A stretch of DNA of 52,500 nucleotides from Bigelowiella natans CCMP2755. Taxonomy: Eukaryota; Cercozoa; Chlorarachniophyceae. Below, piece by piece: positions 1 through 11,250 of this stretch. The DNA lies in assembly GCA_000320545.1 (NCBI GenBank), contig ADNK01002546.1, forward strand, positions 55,001 to 107,500. Direction: 5' to 3'. Numbering within the stretch: the first letter of the stretch is position 1; each line of letters opens with the position of its first letter. The position numbers and the translations under genes are program-made. The notes below the pieces were generated by a model. The model saw only the letters and a program-made list of their open reading frames with translations. It searched no databases and was not told the origin of the DNA.

Positions 1-80
1 GCGATCGATGGTGATAGAATGAGACTTCAGCAATTTGTAGGCTTCTATCTTGTTGATTTGAGATCATTGCCCCTTTTCAG

Positions 81-241
81 GCAAAATGCACGCGAATACG
101 ACGTCACAGCATATTCTTAGTAAGTTTCTGAGAGAATTCTTCATGTTAAAGCTATCTTAGTTCAATTTTAGGCCTTTGATGTTTGGTTTGTTTGGCACTA
201 CCACAAATTCTTTTCGCGAGATTTTTCATGCGAATATATAC

Positions 242-280
<39 letters not shown>

Positions 281-737
281 TATTTATATTTCAATATATG
301 TAACATTTCGACGAGAAAGCCAGTGAGATAAGGAAGAGGGGGGGTAGAAGGGCTCGAGAGAGGAGGGGGGGTATGAATTGAAGAAGTGAAAGGCAACTGT
401 GAGCACACACTTGGATGCATTTGCAGATTGACTTGCTTCTCTTGCACTATTGCTTTGTGTTTTTTCACACTATCATTCATCCAAATGAGTCATGTGCGAC
501 TCTCAAATGCAGCAATGAACCTCACTGCTACTGTGCGTTCTACACAGCCCCTTTGTGCTCGATGATGTTCAGTGTACAGGACGCGAGTCGCAGTTTAAGC
601 AATGTAATATGCGAAATTGGTGGGTGTGTTATCCGTACGTGTACATTGCTCGAGGAAGGCCACAGTCGCACACGCACGTGCACTTACACTCATATGTAGA
701 GGAAACAGATATTTTTTAAATATATGTTATATATTTT

Positions 738-773
<36 letters not shown>

Positions 774-895
774 AATTTATTGGTTATATATTTGCAATAT
801 GTTTACATATATTATCCCAGGTTCATATTCTAGGGTACATAACTGCTATTCAGCCGAGGGTAGGCCGAGTTCTTTTGTTCCAATACGATATATAG

Positions 896-937
<42 letters not shown>

Positions 938-1394
938 TTGTGTGTGTGTGTAAGAGAGAGAGTCTTTCATATTAGAGATCAGTTCCAATTTACCTACGGT
1001 TTTGAGAATTGCTTTCGTACACCGCAGTGGTGGGATTGACCTGCTCCAATTCTACGAGTGGAGGGGGGGGGGGGAGCTCCAGTTATACGTCATCTGGAGT
1101 GAATATGGGTTTGGATATATAAAATAATTACTTCAAGTGTGACGATGCAAGAGATGTATTCTGCTAGCTTTGTGCTCGTTCTCTCGCTATCTCCTCCCCC
1201 GGCCCCCCCTCTGCTCTTTGTATTGCATAATGAATTCTTGCGTCTGGCTGCTCGTCTGGTAGCAGTGTGGACGTTGTGATGACGCGAATTCCCTTTCTGA
1301 TTTTACAAATCTACGTGATCTCAGATGCACTACTTGCCTTTGGAATCATCATACCCGTTTGCCTCTTTGGAGCGTATTTTGTGTGGTAATATAA

Positions 1395-1429
<35 letters not shown>

Positions 1430-3329
1430 ATTATATGCATTGAATGCATGTTTGTATAAAGTGTATGATTGCATTGAATATACTGCGGTTGCATACACTG
1501 GTGGCATTTATTTGGGAACCCTGACCGAATATTAGCATATTATGATTATATAGTATATATATATATAAATATATATATATATATTGGTGTGTGTGTGTGT
1601 GTTTGTGTGTGTTAAGATCTAGATTTATGCGTATTGCGCTCATACCCTCGTGTATGCTTTCGGTGTACCTATGTTTGGTTTGTGAAGTTAAGGCTTTGAT
1701 TTTCAACTTTTAGGAAACGCTGGAAACAAGGGCAAGAGACCGGTATTTAGAAGTAAATCTGCATGCATGTGGCGTGGTCTTTCCTCTAACTAGCTAGCTG
1801 GGGGTGTGACGTGGGCAATTTGCTGATTTCGACGGCGACTCGTATTCAGGCCAACGAAACAATGCAATTCGAATGGGTGGCACCAGCCCTGCGCCAGCTG
1901 TTAGGTTGTAAAGCGCGTTATTTTGAATTGAAATGAGGAGATTTCAATGTGCTGACATGGACGTCGCAATGCAATGCTCCTGGGGCCTTCATTGTCTAAC
2001 TCGCTGCCCTAACGCAGGCTGAGAAATTCCGTGTCAGTTGAGCAAAAAGCAAGGGTGGAGTTCCAACAGCCGAAACCCCAACGGATCCCGGTGACGCAAT
2101 TTTGATGCACCAAAGCGAGATTTTCAATGAAGTTTGGGATGAATTGCTTACTCTCCCTTATAGAAGCGCGTTTTTTTACTTGCTCTGCGTGCTGGCTTTG
2201 AGTTGAGTCCGGGTATGAATATCGCTGTTTTTTGTTGTTGTGGGATGATGCGGCAGGTGGCACAGCCTGTCATTCCGACTGCTCAAGTGGTAGTGATAGT
2301 CCGCATAGACACTTCTTTCTCGCACCCTTTTTCGCAACCGTAATGAACTTCTCGCCACTGCATTGCTGGCGTTTCTGGATAGATGCTTGAGTCACAGATA
2401 TTCCGACATTGCGTTTCTTTGTACACGACTAGGAGAAGTAATGAATTGCTTGACATAATTATCTGCTGTAGATATCCTCAGGAGGGCAGCCTATTCCTAC
2501 GGCACAAGTGGTAATTAACCGAATACGTGCGTGTTCTTAATCTTTTCTCCACGCATAGTTGGCCCATAGTTATGGATGTGCTCGAAACGCAGTGTGGTCC
2601 TACGATGGTTCCTTGCATAGGAAAGAAATGGAAGTGTAGATTTTTCTCTGTTGATGTTTTCGACATGCGAGTATGTTCTTGCGAGTTTGTTTTGTTGGAG
2701 GTTCTCGCGTGCTTTGACACGGTTCTATGATGGTAGGTGTCTGCACAAGGAGGTTATCCCGTTGCGCAACCACAGCACCCAGTAGCTCAGCCGGTTTATC
2801 ACGTAATATGAATTAATACTGAGTAGACTATGTTTCAAACATGTATGTGTGCGCCTTTGTGTGAGCGTGAGAGTGAGTGTGTGAGTGCTCGCGCTATGGT
2901 ATACTAGCGATGTATTATTCATTCCATGGAAAAACCGTAAAATTTTAATTTTTGATCGTATTTGATGTCTATCGATAACGGCACACTCTTCGAAAATAGC
3001 GGATTTCGTACAATCTTCACAATAGCCTAGGGAAGTATCATATCATGAGGAAATGTCCAAACGTGAGCGCGAGAACTCATATGTCCACGCGCTGTTTTGT
3101 GCATATATACTATCACAGCAACCTCTACCAGGATATTCGTCGCAGAATGCGGGATTAGGATACCCTAGTGCGCCACCAGCATATCAAGAGCAAGCCCCTC
3201 CGGCCTACTATGCGGTTGGTTGCTATTTCTTGCTTATCGTTTCTACATTTTCCGTGTACCCTTAACTCGCCAGAGCTCATTTCTGTGCAATGTGCGGTTT
3301 CGCAGGACGCCGATGAAAATCCAGAATAG
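81..3329 (+). CDS. 3' part of a gene for a single-pass membrane protein with a PPAY-containing cytoplasmic tail
   Basis: I do not recognise the family. Predicted exons: 81-119, about 513-619 (start uncertain; 490 also possible), 1325-1385, 1714-1742, 1850-1904, 2018-2090, 2257-2289, 2490-2510, 2737-2802, 3119-3214, 3306-3329 (TAG). Phase is consistent across all listed junctions. The exon near 513-619 is Cys-rich (NEPHCYCAFYTAPLC). The 1325-1385 exon encodes a hydrophobic helix (ALLAFGIIIPVCLFGAYFV), followed at once by the basic stop-transfer stretch WKRWKQGQ. The remaining tail of about 130 residues is rich in Pro, Gln, Ala and Tyr, contains PPAY (a potential WW-domain ligand) and ends in DADENPE. 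This is the architecture of a type I membrane protein with an extracellular Cys-rich domain; that topology is inferred. Two short exons repeat the same IPTAQV unit. The 5' end lies before the window. Confidence 0.62.
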
Positions 3330-4849
3330 GCTTGTCCAAGCTATGAAGAACTTGCAAGAACTCGTTTTCCACCCTTTGAAAGGAGAGTTGAGTTGGATTT
3401 TTTTTGAGTCGATCTCGTCTCCGCTGCGATTTGTCGCGGCCATCTCCGCATCATCATCTGCATGACCTTGTCATTTGCGGTAGTAAAGCGGTGTTCACCA
3501 ACAGCCTTGTCGCGATCAATCATGCCGTCGATAGCGACTTCGACCCGAAACGCCTTTCCAAATGGCCCCTCCCCAAGGTCGTATTTGATTTACGAGAGAG
3601 CGCACAGTGATGCACAGGTTGAGCTAATGGATAGAAGAGCATACTGCAAGTTCCACAGATTAAAGCCTCAGTTTTGCATGATAGACATGCAATATGTTAT
3701 ATATATTTATTCGCGTAAATGAGTACGTGCACACATGCATCATACTATAATACAATCTAGTATGATGAGTGCTGCTATATCTTTCGCAATGCACACATGT
3801 TGGCTTTATTCTACATGTACGTGTCTGTTTGCTCGATCTCCCTCCGCGGAAGCAGCAGATGCACCACACTTGCTGTGAAATTCATCACACTAAGTGTTTC
3901 TTTAGAACGTGTTGATTGTGCATCACATGATGCATGAGAGCATGCAGCACTCTAATACTTACGTTTGCACACACGCATGACTGCTGCTACATCTTTGTTC
4001 GCAATGTGCTTTCTACTTGAACATTTCTGTTTGCTCTCCTGTTCCGTGGAAACAGCAGAGGCGTCGCACTATTGTCCTCACTGCGTTGGGCTGCATTGCT
4101 AGAATGCCTGTCACCAAACAAAATTCATCACACCGAGTGTTTTTCCAGAGCACATAATGACTGCGCTAGCTAGACTGTGCGTTATTTGCTCTACATTAGC
4201 ATGCGAGCATGCAGCGCGCACTTCAGCGTTGAATGACAGACAAGCATTAGTATTTTATTTTTGCGATGATCATAGCAGGCACCACGAAGACGCACAATAA
4301 ATTTGTCCTGAGCAGTGATGTGTCAATATGCGGCAGTTTCTACTCATACAGGATTCACAATCGCGAAGCAAAAAAGCAAGAACTGAGCACGGTGTTTTGA
4401 TGACAATCCATACAACTGCATCGCTATGCGAGCACATCCGGACATTCATGCGGCTTATGTGGGAAAGAATTCCCTTGGCGCCTACTGGTTCAAATATTTA
4501 CATGCATGCTACGCCAAAGACGTGCGCCCCGTACTGATCTGCGATCGGACGCTATTCCTCAATCCAAAGAAAACCCGCACTTCGTCGGCCGTGTTTGCCT
4601 AGAGCGCCATCTTCAACTTCTGTGGTAATAGAGCTATTAAGCAAAATAGCTGTGCATCGAATGTAGTAGAACACTTATTCCGTAATCTCAGCGCTTACGC
4701 ACTTGCACAAACAACACACACACACACACGCACATGACCTAGACAGTAGTATGCATAGGCTGTGCTCACTAACGCGCACATCGCTCTTGTGCTAACGTAA
4801 GCGGACATGTCTACACTTGTGAAGATGACCAACGGGCAAAAGCATGTTA
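3330..4849. other. Intergenic region between two convergent genes
   Basis: No exon series with consistent splice phase was found on either strand. The open frames here (for example around 3404-3722) have no supporting splice context or family motif. The stretch contains the diverged tandem duplication listed separately and a short CA run near 4713-4727. Confidence 0.6.
3724..4217. repeat. Diverged tandem duplication, two copies of about 230-260 bp
   Basis: Copy 1 is about 3724-3950 and copy 2 about 3960-4217. Blocks recur in the same order: GCTGCTAYATCTTT, TGTCTGTTTGCTC or TTCTGTTTGCTCTC, GGAAGCAGCAGATG or GGAAACAGCAGAGG, AAATTCATCACAC..AGTGT, and a terminal GAGCATGCAGC. Copy 2 carries extra sequence in its middle. 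The copies are clearly diverged, so the duplication is not recent. Confidence 0.7.
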
Positions 4850-4991
4850 TCAATCAAGCACCTCAAACTCCTCTATCTTGCTCCGAATTCGACTTACAAT
4901 TGGATCTAAGCTGCATCCTATGACCCCGAGCAATAAAACAACAATAAGTCCATCAAGGCAAAATCGCACATAAAAGATAAGTATATAATAA

Positions 4992-5028
<37 letters not shown>

Positions 5029-6591
5029 AATATATGTTATATTTATATATATACATATATTACATAGCATAATACATAAAATGTAATCGAATGATACTAG
5101 GAATGGAGCTGAATCAAACAGCAACCTTCCATTTCAGACGATGCTTTTCGAAAAGGAAAAAAACAATGAGATAACCGATCTACCCCCCCCCCCCCCCCCC
5201 CCCCCCTTCCTATTCACAATGCGAGACGCACGCCAAACAAATGACATCTCAATCGTACGTCTCGCACTATACACAGGAGGTGTGGGAAGGGAGTTAATCT
5301 CAATATTTTCCTTCAAAAAAAAAATCGTCTGAATTTGATGAAGTTTGCTGCGCCTAACAAATCCAACGGGGAGGAGAAAATCAGTGCGCCTATGCGCGAG
5401 TTCTAGTCGTGTTGTCTTCCTCACCAATCCCCCACTCTCTCAGCGCCATCTTTAGCAATCGCTGATAGATGTAATACGCAGGAAGATCCTATTCATATAG
5501 GGTTCAGGGAGGAGCAATCAATGTTAATCAATGGAGTCAAACAAAATGCGACGCGCTTCGTAATTCGTCATTACGTCTTTTTTGGCGGCAGTGCGGAGTT
5601 GCGCAATGACCATGAGCTTCCTAATCTTCAACCTAAAAAGCAAAAACGCGAAAAACCGTTAAGACCGTTTCAGATTCACTCTGCCCTCCAAAAGCGATAT
5701 CAATGCCAATCCCAGCTTTGGTTGCACAGCGCATGCATCCCGGCATTGCGTTAATGGGCCGAAATGCGTCGAGAGCATTACCGGAACGGTGTGTCCTCAA
5801 TAGCCGGCAGCTGTGCAAAAGCAGCAATTTTGTCGTTACAACGTGAATAATGGCACACGCGTGCGCGCCAACATCCATGCATTTGCAAAGCGCAAACTTT
5901 CGAACACGAAGAAGTCTGCTGTACTACTGGTTTTGATTGAAGGCCGGCCGTTTTCTTTTTCCCCGTCGCCTTCGCCGTCGCCCTCGATTTCTCCTGCGCG
6001 ACAACAACGCGTATCATCCACCGAGAGCTGCTGTGCCAAAGAAACGAAGAAAGAAAAGAGAGAGAAGGCCCCGAGGGGGAGAGATCGGCGATTCGAATAA
6101 AAGCAAACTTTCAAAGATGCTGCGCGAGGCCTCTCGTCAGCCCTTGTCTTCTTCGTGATGTTTCCGTCCTACCGAAACCAAACGGGCAAAGCATTTCCAA
6201 AAGTCAATGCGGCTCGTGAAATGGGAAGGGGAGGGGGGACGGAGGGAGGGGGGGGATTATGAGAACTGTGACCGACAACGACCGAAAAGGGGTACTGTTT
6301 TTCGATTCTTATGCTGTAGCTTTGATTGGCTCGCTCGTGTGTTTTACTTTTAGACTCCGTTTAAACTACACCTTATACACACGCCCCAAACTGTCCTCTA
6401 GCTCCACATCGATGGCAGAACCCTGCGAGCATTTATGCGGTGAGGAGGAGGTTTGCTACCTCATTTTTCGTCTGTCGTGGAGAGAGGGGGGGGGGGGGGG
6501 GGGGTTCCAAGCGATGCGTATGGAAATGAGGAAATACCTTTGACAGAATGGAGATATTGTTTCTTCGTGAGGCGCAATGACCGCATATCAT
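4850..6591 (-). CDS. Small basic protein of unknown function, eight predicted exons
   Basis: I do not recognise this protein. Predicted exons, 5' to 3' on the minus strand: 6591-6538, 6422-6372, 6168-6109, 5993-5908, 5795-5666, 5461-5425, 5143-5126, 4917-4850 (TGA). They total 504 nt (167 residues plus stop) and every junction is in phase. The N-terminal exon has a CxxC (MICGHCASRR). The middle is Lys/Arg/Ala-rich (EKSRATAKATGKKK), and exon 5 has a second CxxC (GCMRCATKAG). The C-terminus reads CSLDPIVSRIRSKIEEFEVLD and looks helical and acidic. Strong polypyrimidine acceptors support exons 3 to 5. The first exon is the weakest part: the overlapping frame reading KVHDMRSLRLTKKQYLHSVK is also open, and its join to exon 2 would give CHRCGARGQ. 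It lies just downstream of the MSS51-like gene on the same strand. Confidence 0.5.
5183..5206. repeat. Homopolymer C tract (24 nt)
   Basis: Uninterrupted run of C inside an intron of the 4850-6591 minus-strand gene. The transcript would carry poly-G here. Confidence 0.95.
6486..6504. repeat. Homopolymer G tract
   Basis: Run of G in the first intron of the 4850-6591 gene. In the sense of that gene it is poly-C, about 60 nt upstream of the exon at 6422, so it may add to the polypyrimidine tract. Confidence 0.9.
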
Positions 6592-6618
6592 GTACCTTGG
6601 TAACGACAATCTTCTCAG

Positions 6619-6680
6619 GATGATGATGACTACTACGACTACGATGGTGATGATGATGATGATGATGACGATGATGATGA
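6619..6680. repeat. Trinucleotide (GAT/GAC)n array
   Basis: Run of GAT and related triplets between the stop codon of the MSS51-like gene (6795) and the start of the next minus-strand gene (6591). Similar CAT/GAT runs recur in introns at about 21091-21140, 24282-24313 and 26545-26590. Confidence 0.85.
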
Positions 6681-6794
6681 AAATGTATAACTTCATATAT
6701 AAATCATATGTATATTTTGTGTATACACATAAAGAAACATATATACATCTCAAACGCTATTCGCGGGGCTCTATATGCGCTGGTGATGGATATA

Positions 6795-7907
6795 TTACAT
6801 AAAGCTATTGGCTCGTGCCCATTTCGGCGTTTGCGGAGTTGATTCAGGATCAGAAAGATGCGTCGCGGATTCGAACGGATTCTATAATATTTATATTTAT
6901 ATATATATATATATATATATATTTATTTATAATACAATACATTTATAGATTATACATATGTGTAGTGGTTTCGATATTGGCGCTGAAACATATCCTAGCA
7001 CACACCTAGCAGCATGGCTAGATAAAATCAGCTCTAGTTTGAAACATGCAGGGATAGATGCTCACATACTGGAAAAGGCAGCATATCGAAGTTAGCTCCA
7101 AGAACCAAAGCTTGCACCTTAGGCGATGTTTTTCAGAGAAAATAAACAATCGAGGCGAGCAGAGGCAATTGCAAAGAAAATAACCCTGGCACCCGCGTGT
7201 AGCAGATACAACAATGATTCGTAACAGTTTCGGCACATGTCGCAGCTTATTATATTCCATGCGTTGTAGAATTGGATTGCAGCAATTTCCAGCAAGCGAA
7301 CCGACACTTACTTTGAACTCCCCGACCAGATCCGCATAGTCATTTGCGCACGTAAACAAACATCTAGGTTGCAAGAGTAACTTCAAAAACTATTGTTTTT
7401 CCCTCCCCCCCCCCCAATTCTCTTATATACTATACTATACTACACGGCTCTAGAGGCGGACTGCCAAAGCAATAGCTAACAAATTGCCAGAACAACAATT
7501 AACAAATTGCCACGAGGTAGAGCAATCATCTATATCGTTCCTACCTGAACTTCTTGTCGCTCAGGTATCTCAGGTCAGCCATCCACTCCTCCAGCAACCT
7601 AGCAATACGCACACAACGTCTGTTCTCGATGCGTTTGACAGCGCCCTTACATGCCAAGGCTGGCACAGACACACCGTGATAACATGAGCAAATACAACAA
7701 AAAACCCATCGGTAACAACACTACACCTTTTGTCTTTTGACTCCACGAAGTTCCCGTACCCAGTATTGAACCCCACGATGAGGGTGTTTTCGGGGAGAAT
7801 CTCCCTTTTTTACCAGGGCAATAATACAGAGTGCTCATTATTAGTATCTGTATTGGTGCGCTATACAAATAAATAATAGGTATATTTTATATCTGTTAAT
7901 ATAATCA

Positions 7908-7945
<38 letters not shown>

Positions 7946-8849
7946 TAATATATATATATATAATATTGTTTATGTGTGTCTGAATTCACAGTTGTTTTCT
8001 CAAGTATCAAGTATTGTTTTGCCGATGATTTTTCACCATCGAGAGATAGAACAATATTGCTATCTCAGTTCTCAATATGCAAAAATCTGACTAATATTAA
8101 CCTTTGCCGCTGTCGCAAGAAGGACCCTGTCGTTGATTTCGTCAATGAAACAACAGAGAAACCGGACGTTTTCTTGCCGCTTTTCGGCTAAGAGGGGGGA
8201 GGGGGGGGTTGATGGTTCCAAATGCGTATAAATCTTAACTTCCATGAATATCTAATGTGTGCGAGCGCGCGTATGTGTACAACTTTACAGATTTAGACAT
8301 TTACTGATATAGGATAGCCATAAAGCAGCGTTTGAGGTAACGAAAGGCATAAAACATTCAAAACGCTCTTATGCAGATGCCGATCACTCACGCCTATACC
8401 TTATCCTCAAACGTCGTAGGATGAGCAGGCAAGACCAATGGCGGAACCTGATAGCATATCCTTGCTTAAACTCGTTTCGCGCACCTTTTCCATAAGAATC
8501 GATCGATGCTTAGTTTTTGGGGAAAACACGTCGAAATGGATGGTGGGGAACAAGCACGCTCTGCGTGTGTCCATGTAGAAGAGGGTGGCGCGCTCTTGAT
8601 CCACCTCTTTGATGACAGGCTTCCGGAGCGCATGGCTGGGGGACCCTGTAACGATTAGCGACACCGAGCTGTTTATATCAAACCACCGGCCCTTTTCACT
8701 GCGCGACACAATGCGAGATTTGTACTGACCGGACTTAAACTTTCGAATCTCCACAGTGGAAAAACGCACGTGCTTCTGAACCGTGAGAAGTCAGTCAGAA
8801 GGCGCTTTACGCATCGCGGGGAGTGATCAGCAGCCCCTTCGCTTGCCCG

Positions 8850-8884
<35 letters not shown>

Positions 8885-9827
8885 GCACACATAGACACGC
8901 AAATACACTTTACACGCCTAAAGCAGCATTCTAAAGCTGTAGCCTCTAAGTCTACGATATTCCACGTTTAAATGTAGCTGCACGCCACCGCTCAGGGCAT
9001 ATTCCTCTCGACTAAAGAGCGGTAGATTCAAGATGGCTGCGTTTGATATGAAGAACGTCAGCTCTTACCTCGGCTCGTTTCGCTGTCTTGGATTTGTCTT
9101 TGCCATCAGCTTCCGACTCGCGTTTCTGGTCGCGACAATCTCGGGGCACCTTTGTGCTTTTTCTGGGAAACAACGCGCTCACCTCAGCATCGATCACATC
9201 TATGCTTGCAAAGTGGGCATATCGTAACATCTCTCTAGTAGTAGCAGTCTCTCCTACCCTCTTAGAGTGTATGGCGACGCCGAAATCAGAAACATACCTT
9301 AACCCCCCCACCCCCCCTCCCCCCCAAAATGTGCGCACGCATGAATCACGAGGACGGGGTCAGTAACTCCCCCGTATCGAATGTAGCATCGATGGCATCA
9401 ACACACATGCACGACAGTGGCAGCAAGCCACGCATGGGCTTGGCAGCTTCTAAAACGCAATACGCGAAGTACCGAAACACCTCCCTAGTACGCGACACTT
9501 CCGGTCCAACCATGTACAGCGCAAGATCGCACTCTAAGGATAACACAACGCAGATGTACTCAAGATGCAAAGCAGTAACCTTCGTTCTCCCCCCTGCACT
9601 CTTTCTTGCTAAAATTGGTGCGAGAGGGTGGGGCGGGGGCGTGTCATCGATGTTTTTTACAAGGCAAAACACGGGCATGCGACGGCTTTGCGCAGTGATG
9701 CAAACGAGTCGTTTTCTCGCTCGAATTCGCACTTTCTAACCTGTTAAAATAGCAGGGATCTCTTCCCAATAAGCAGTATCTACTAGCGTACGCTCCTCGG
9801 CCTGCAGATGGATTGCCATTGCATCAG

Positions 9828-9866
<39 letters not shown>

Positions 9867-10059
9867 TGATGGACTACCTTCACGGTAGCCCCGATTACCA
9901 CAATGTTTAATATCTTTTTGCCGCCTTCATGATATGTATGGAACGAGTTAAATCGATATGATAGCGATGACAGAATTTGGGCGCATTTGTGTTATGTATG
10001 TCATTCAAACACAAACACCTACACACATATGTATATTATATATATATATATATATATAT

Positions 10060-10096
<37 letters not shown>

Positions 10097-10506
10097 ATTT
10101 TCTTTAGACTATGCATAATCTCATAAATATATAAACAAATACTGATGTATATTTATGCATGTTGGTTTTTCCAAATAACGACGCATCAGATATCCGGCGA
10201 ATATCGGGGCAAATTCCCATGCACTTCGTCTAATAATTGTCCCTTAAAACATTTACCTTTTGACAGTGGAAGTCGCTTGAGTATTTGTTTTTGAAACTTT
10301 TTGACGATGTACAACACCTGGCGAAAACAAGCATCATCGAGTCTCCTCTCGCTGTCGTTACATATGTTTTCATTTGCACTCGTTTCAGCAGCACCAGATG
10401 CATCATCAGGTGGTTAGTAGTACCGTGAGAGGAAATGACAAGGCGTCGAGAAAGGACGGGTCGCGCTTTGCAAGGTCTACAAGATTCTCCCTAAATAATA
10501 CATAAA

Positions 10507-10545
<39 letters not shown>

Positions 10546-11210
10546 TATTCAAACATATTCTAATTGTTATGCTGTTTTATTTCAAGTAGCTTGCAAAACG
10601 ATTTATGAAGGTTGCAATATCCCCCCCTCCCCAAAAAAGGCAAACTGTTAGGGCCAACCGGAGTGAATTAGTATGGGCCTAATGGTGAAATGGTAATGTA
10701 TGTGCTCTTTTGGTTGCAAAAAGCCGTATACCCTCTTGTTTGCAAGTATTCGCCCCAGCCTCTGTCGCCTATTCTCGTCGTCTTTGGAGACTTGCATCTG
10801 ATTTTTGAGGTGTGCACAGCGTTATCACAGATTCCATCAGCAGCTATCTCCATAAACAAATTCCTCTCTCACCCTCCTTCTTCATCCTTCGTGTGGATTC
10901 GAATGAACCCATACACGAAAACTTAAGTTTGAGCGAAAATTTGTATGCAGGCCGGTTATGGGAGAAATCGTAGACGAAACGCGAGAGATTTTCGAATGCT
11001 TAGACATGAACATAAAATATTATATAATGTTATTTGTGTGCACGTTGTATGAGGCGTGCGTGGCTGACACTTACTGTGGTAAAGGAGGAAAAGACTTCAT
11101 ATCACATCGAGTTTCCCAGCCGTTCCAACGCGAACAGTAACAACCAAACACCGAATCAAAATCCAAATTGATTTTCTTTTCCAATACGTTACCAACGAGG
11201 ATTTCAAAAT

Positions 11211-11250
<40 letters not shown>

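Noticed and set aside
8850-8885. CA arrays as possible CRISPR or satellite arrays
   Set aside because: They are simple dinucleotide runs with no spacer-repeat structure. No CRISPR array, tRNA or rRNA was seen anywhere in the window.
9329-9739. Plus-strand open frame of 136 codons
   Set aside because: It lies opposite the MSS51-like gene, whose minus-strand exon 9481-9533 has clean splice sites and matches its family.
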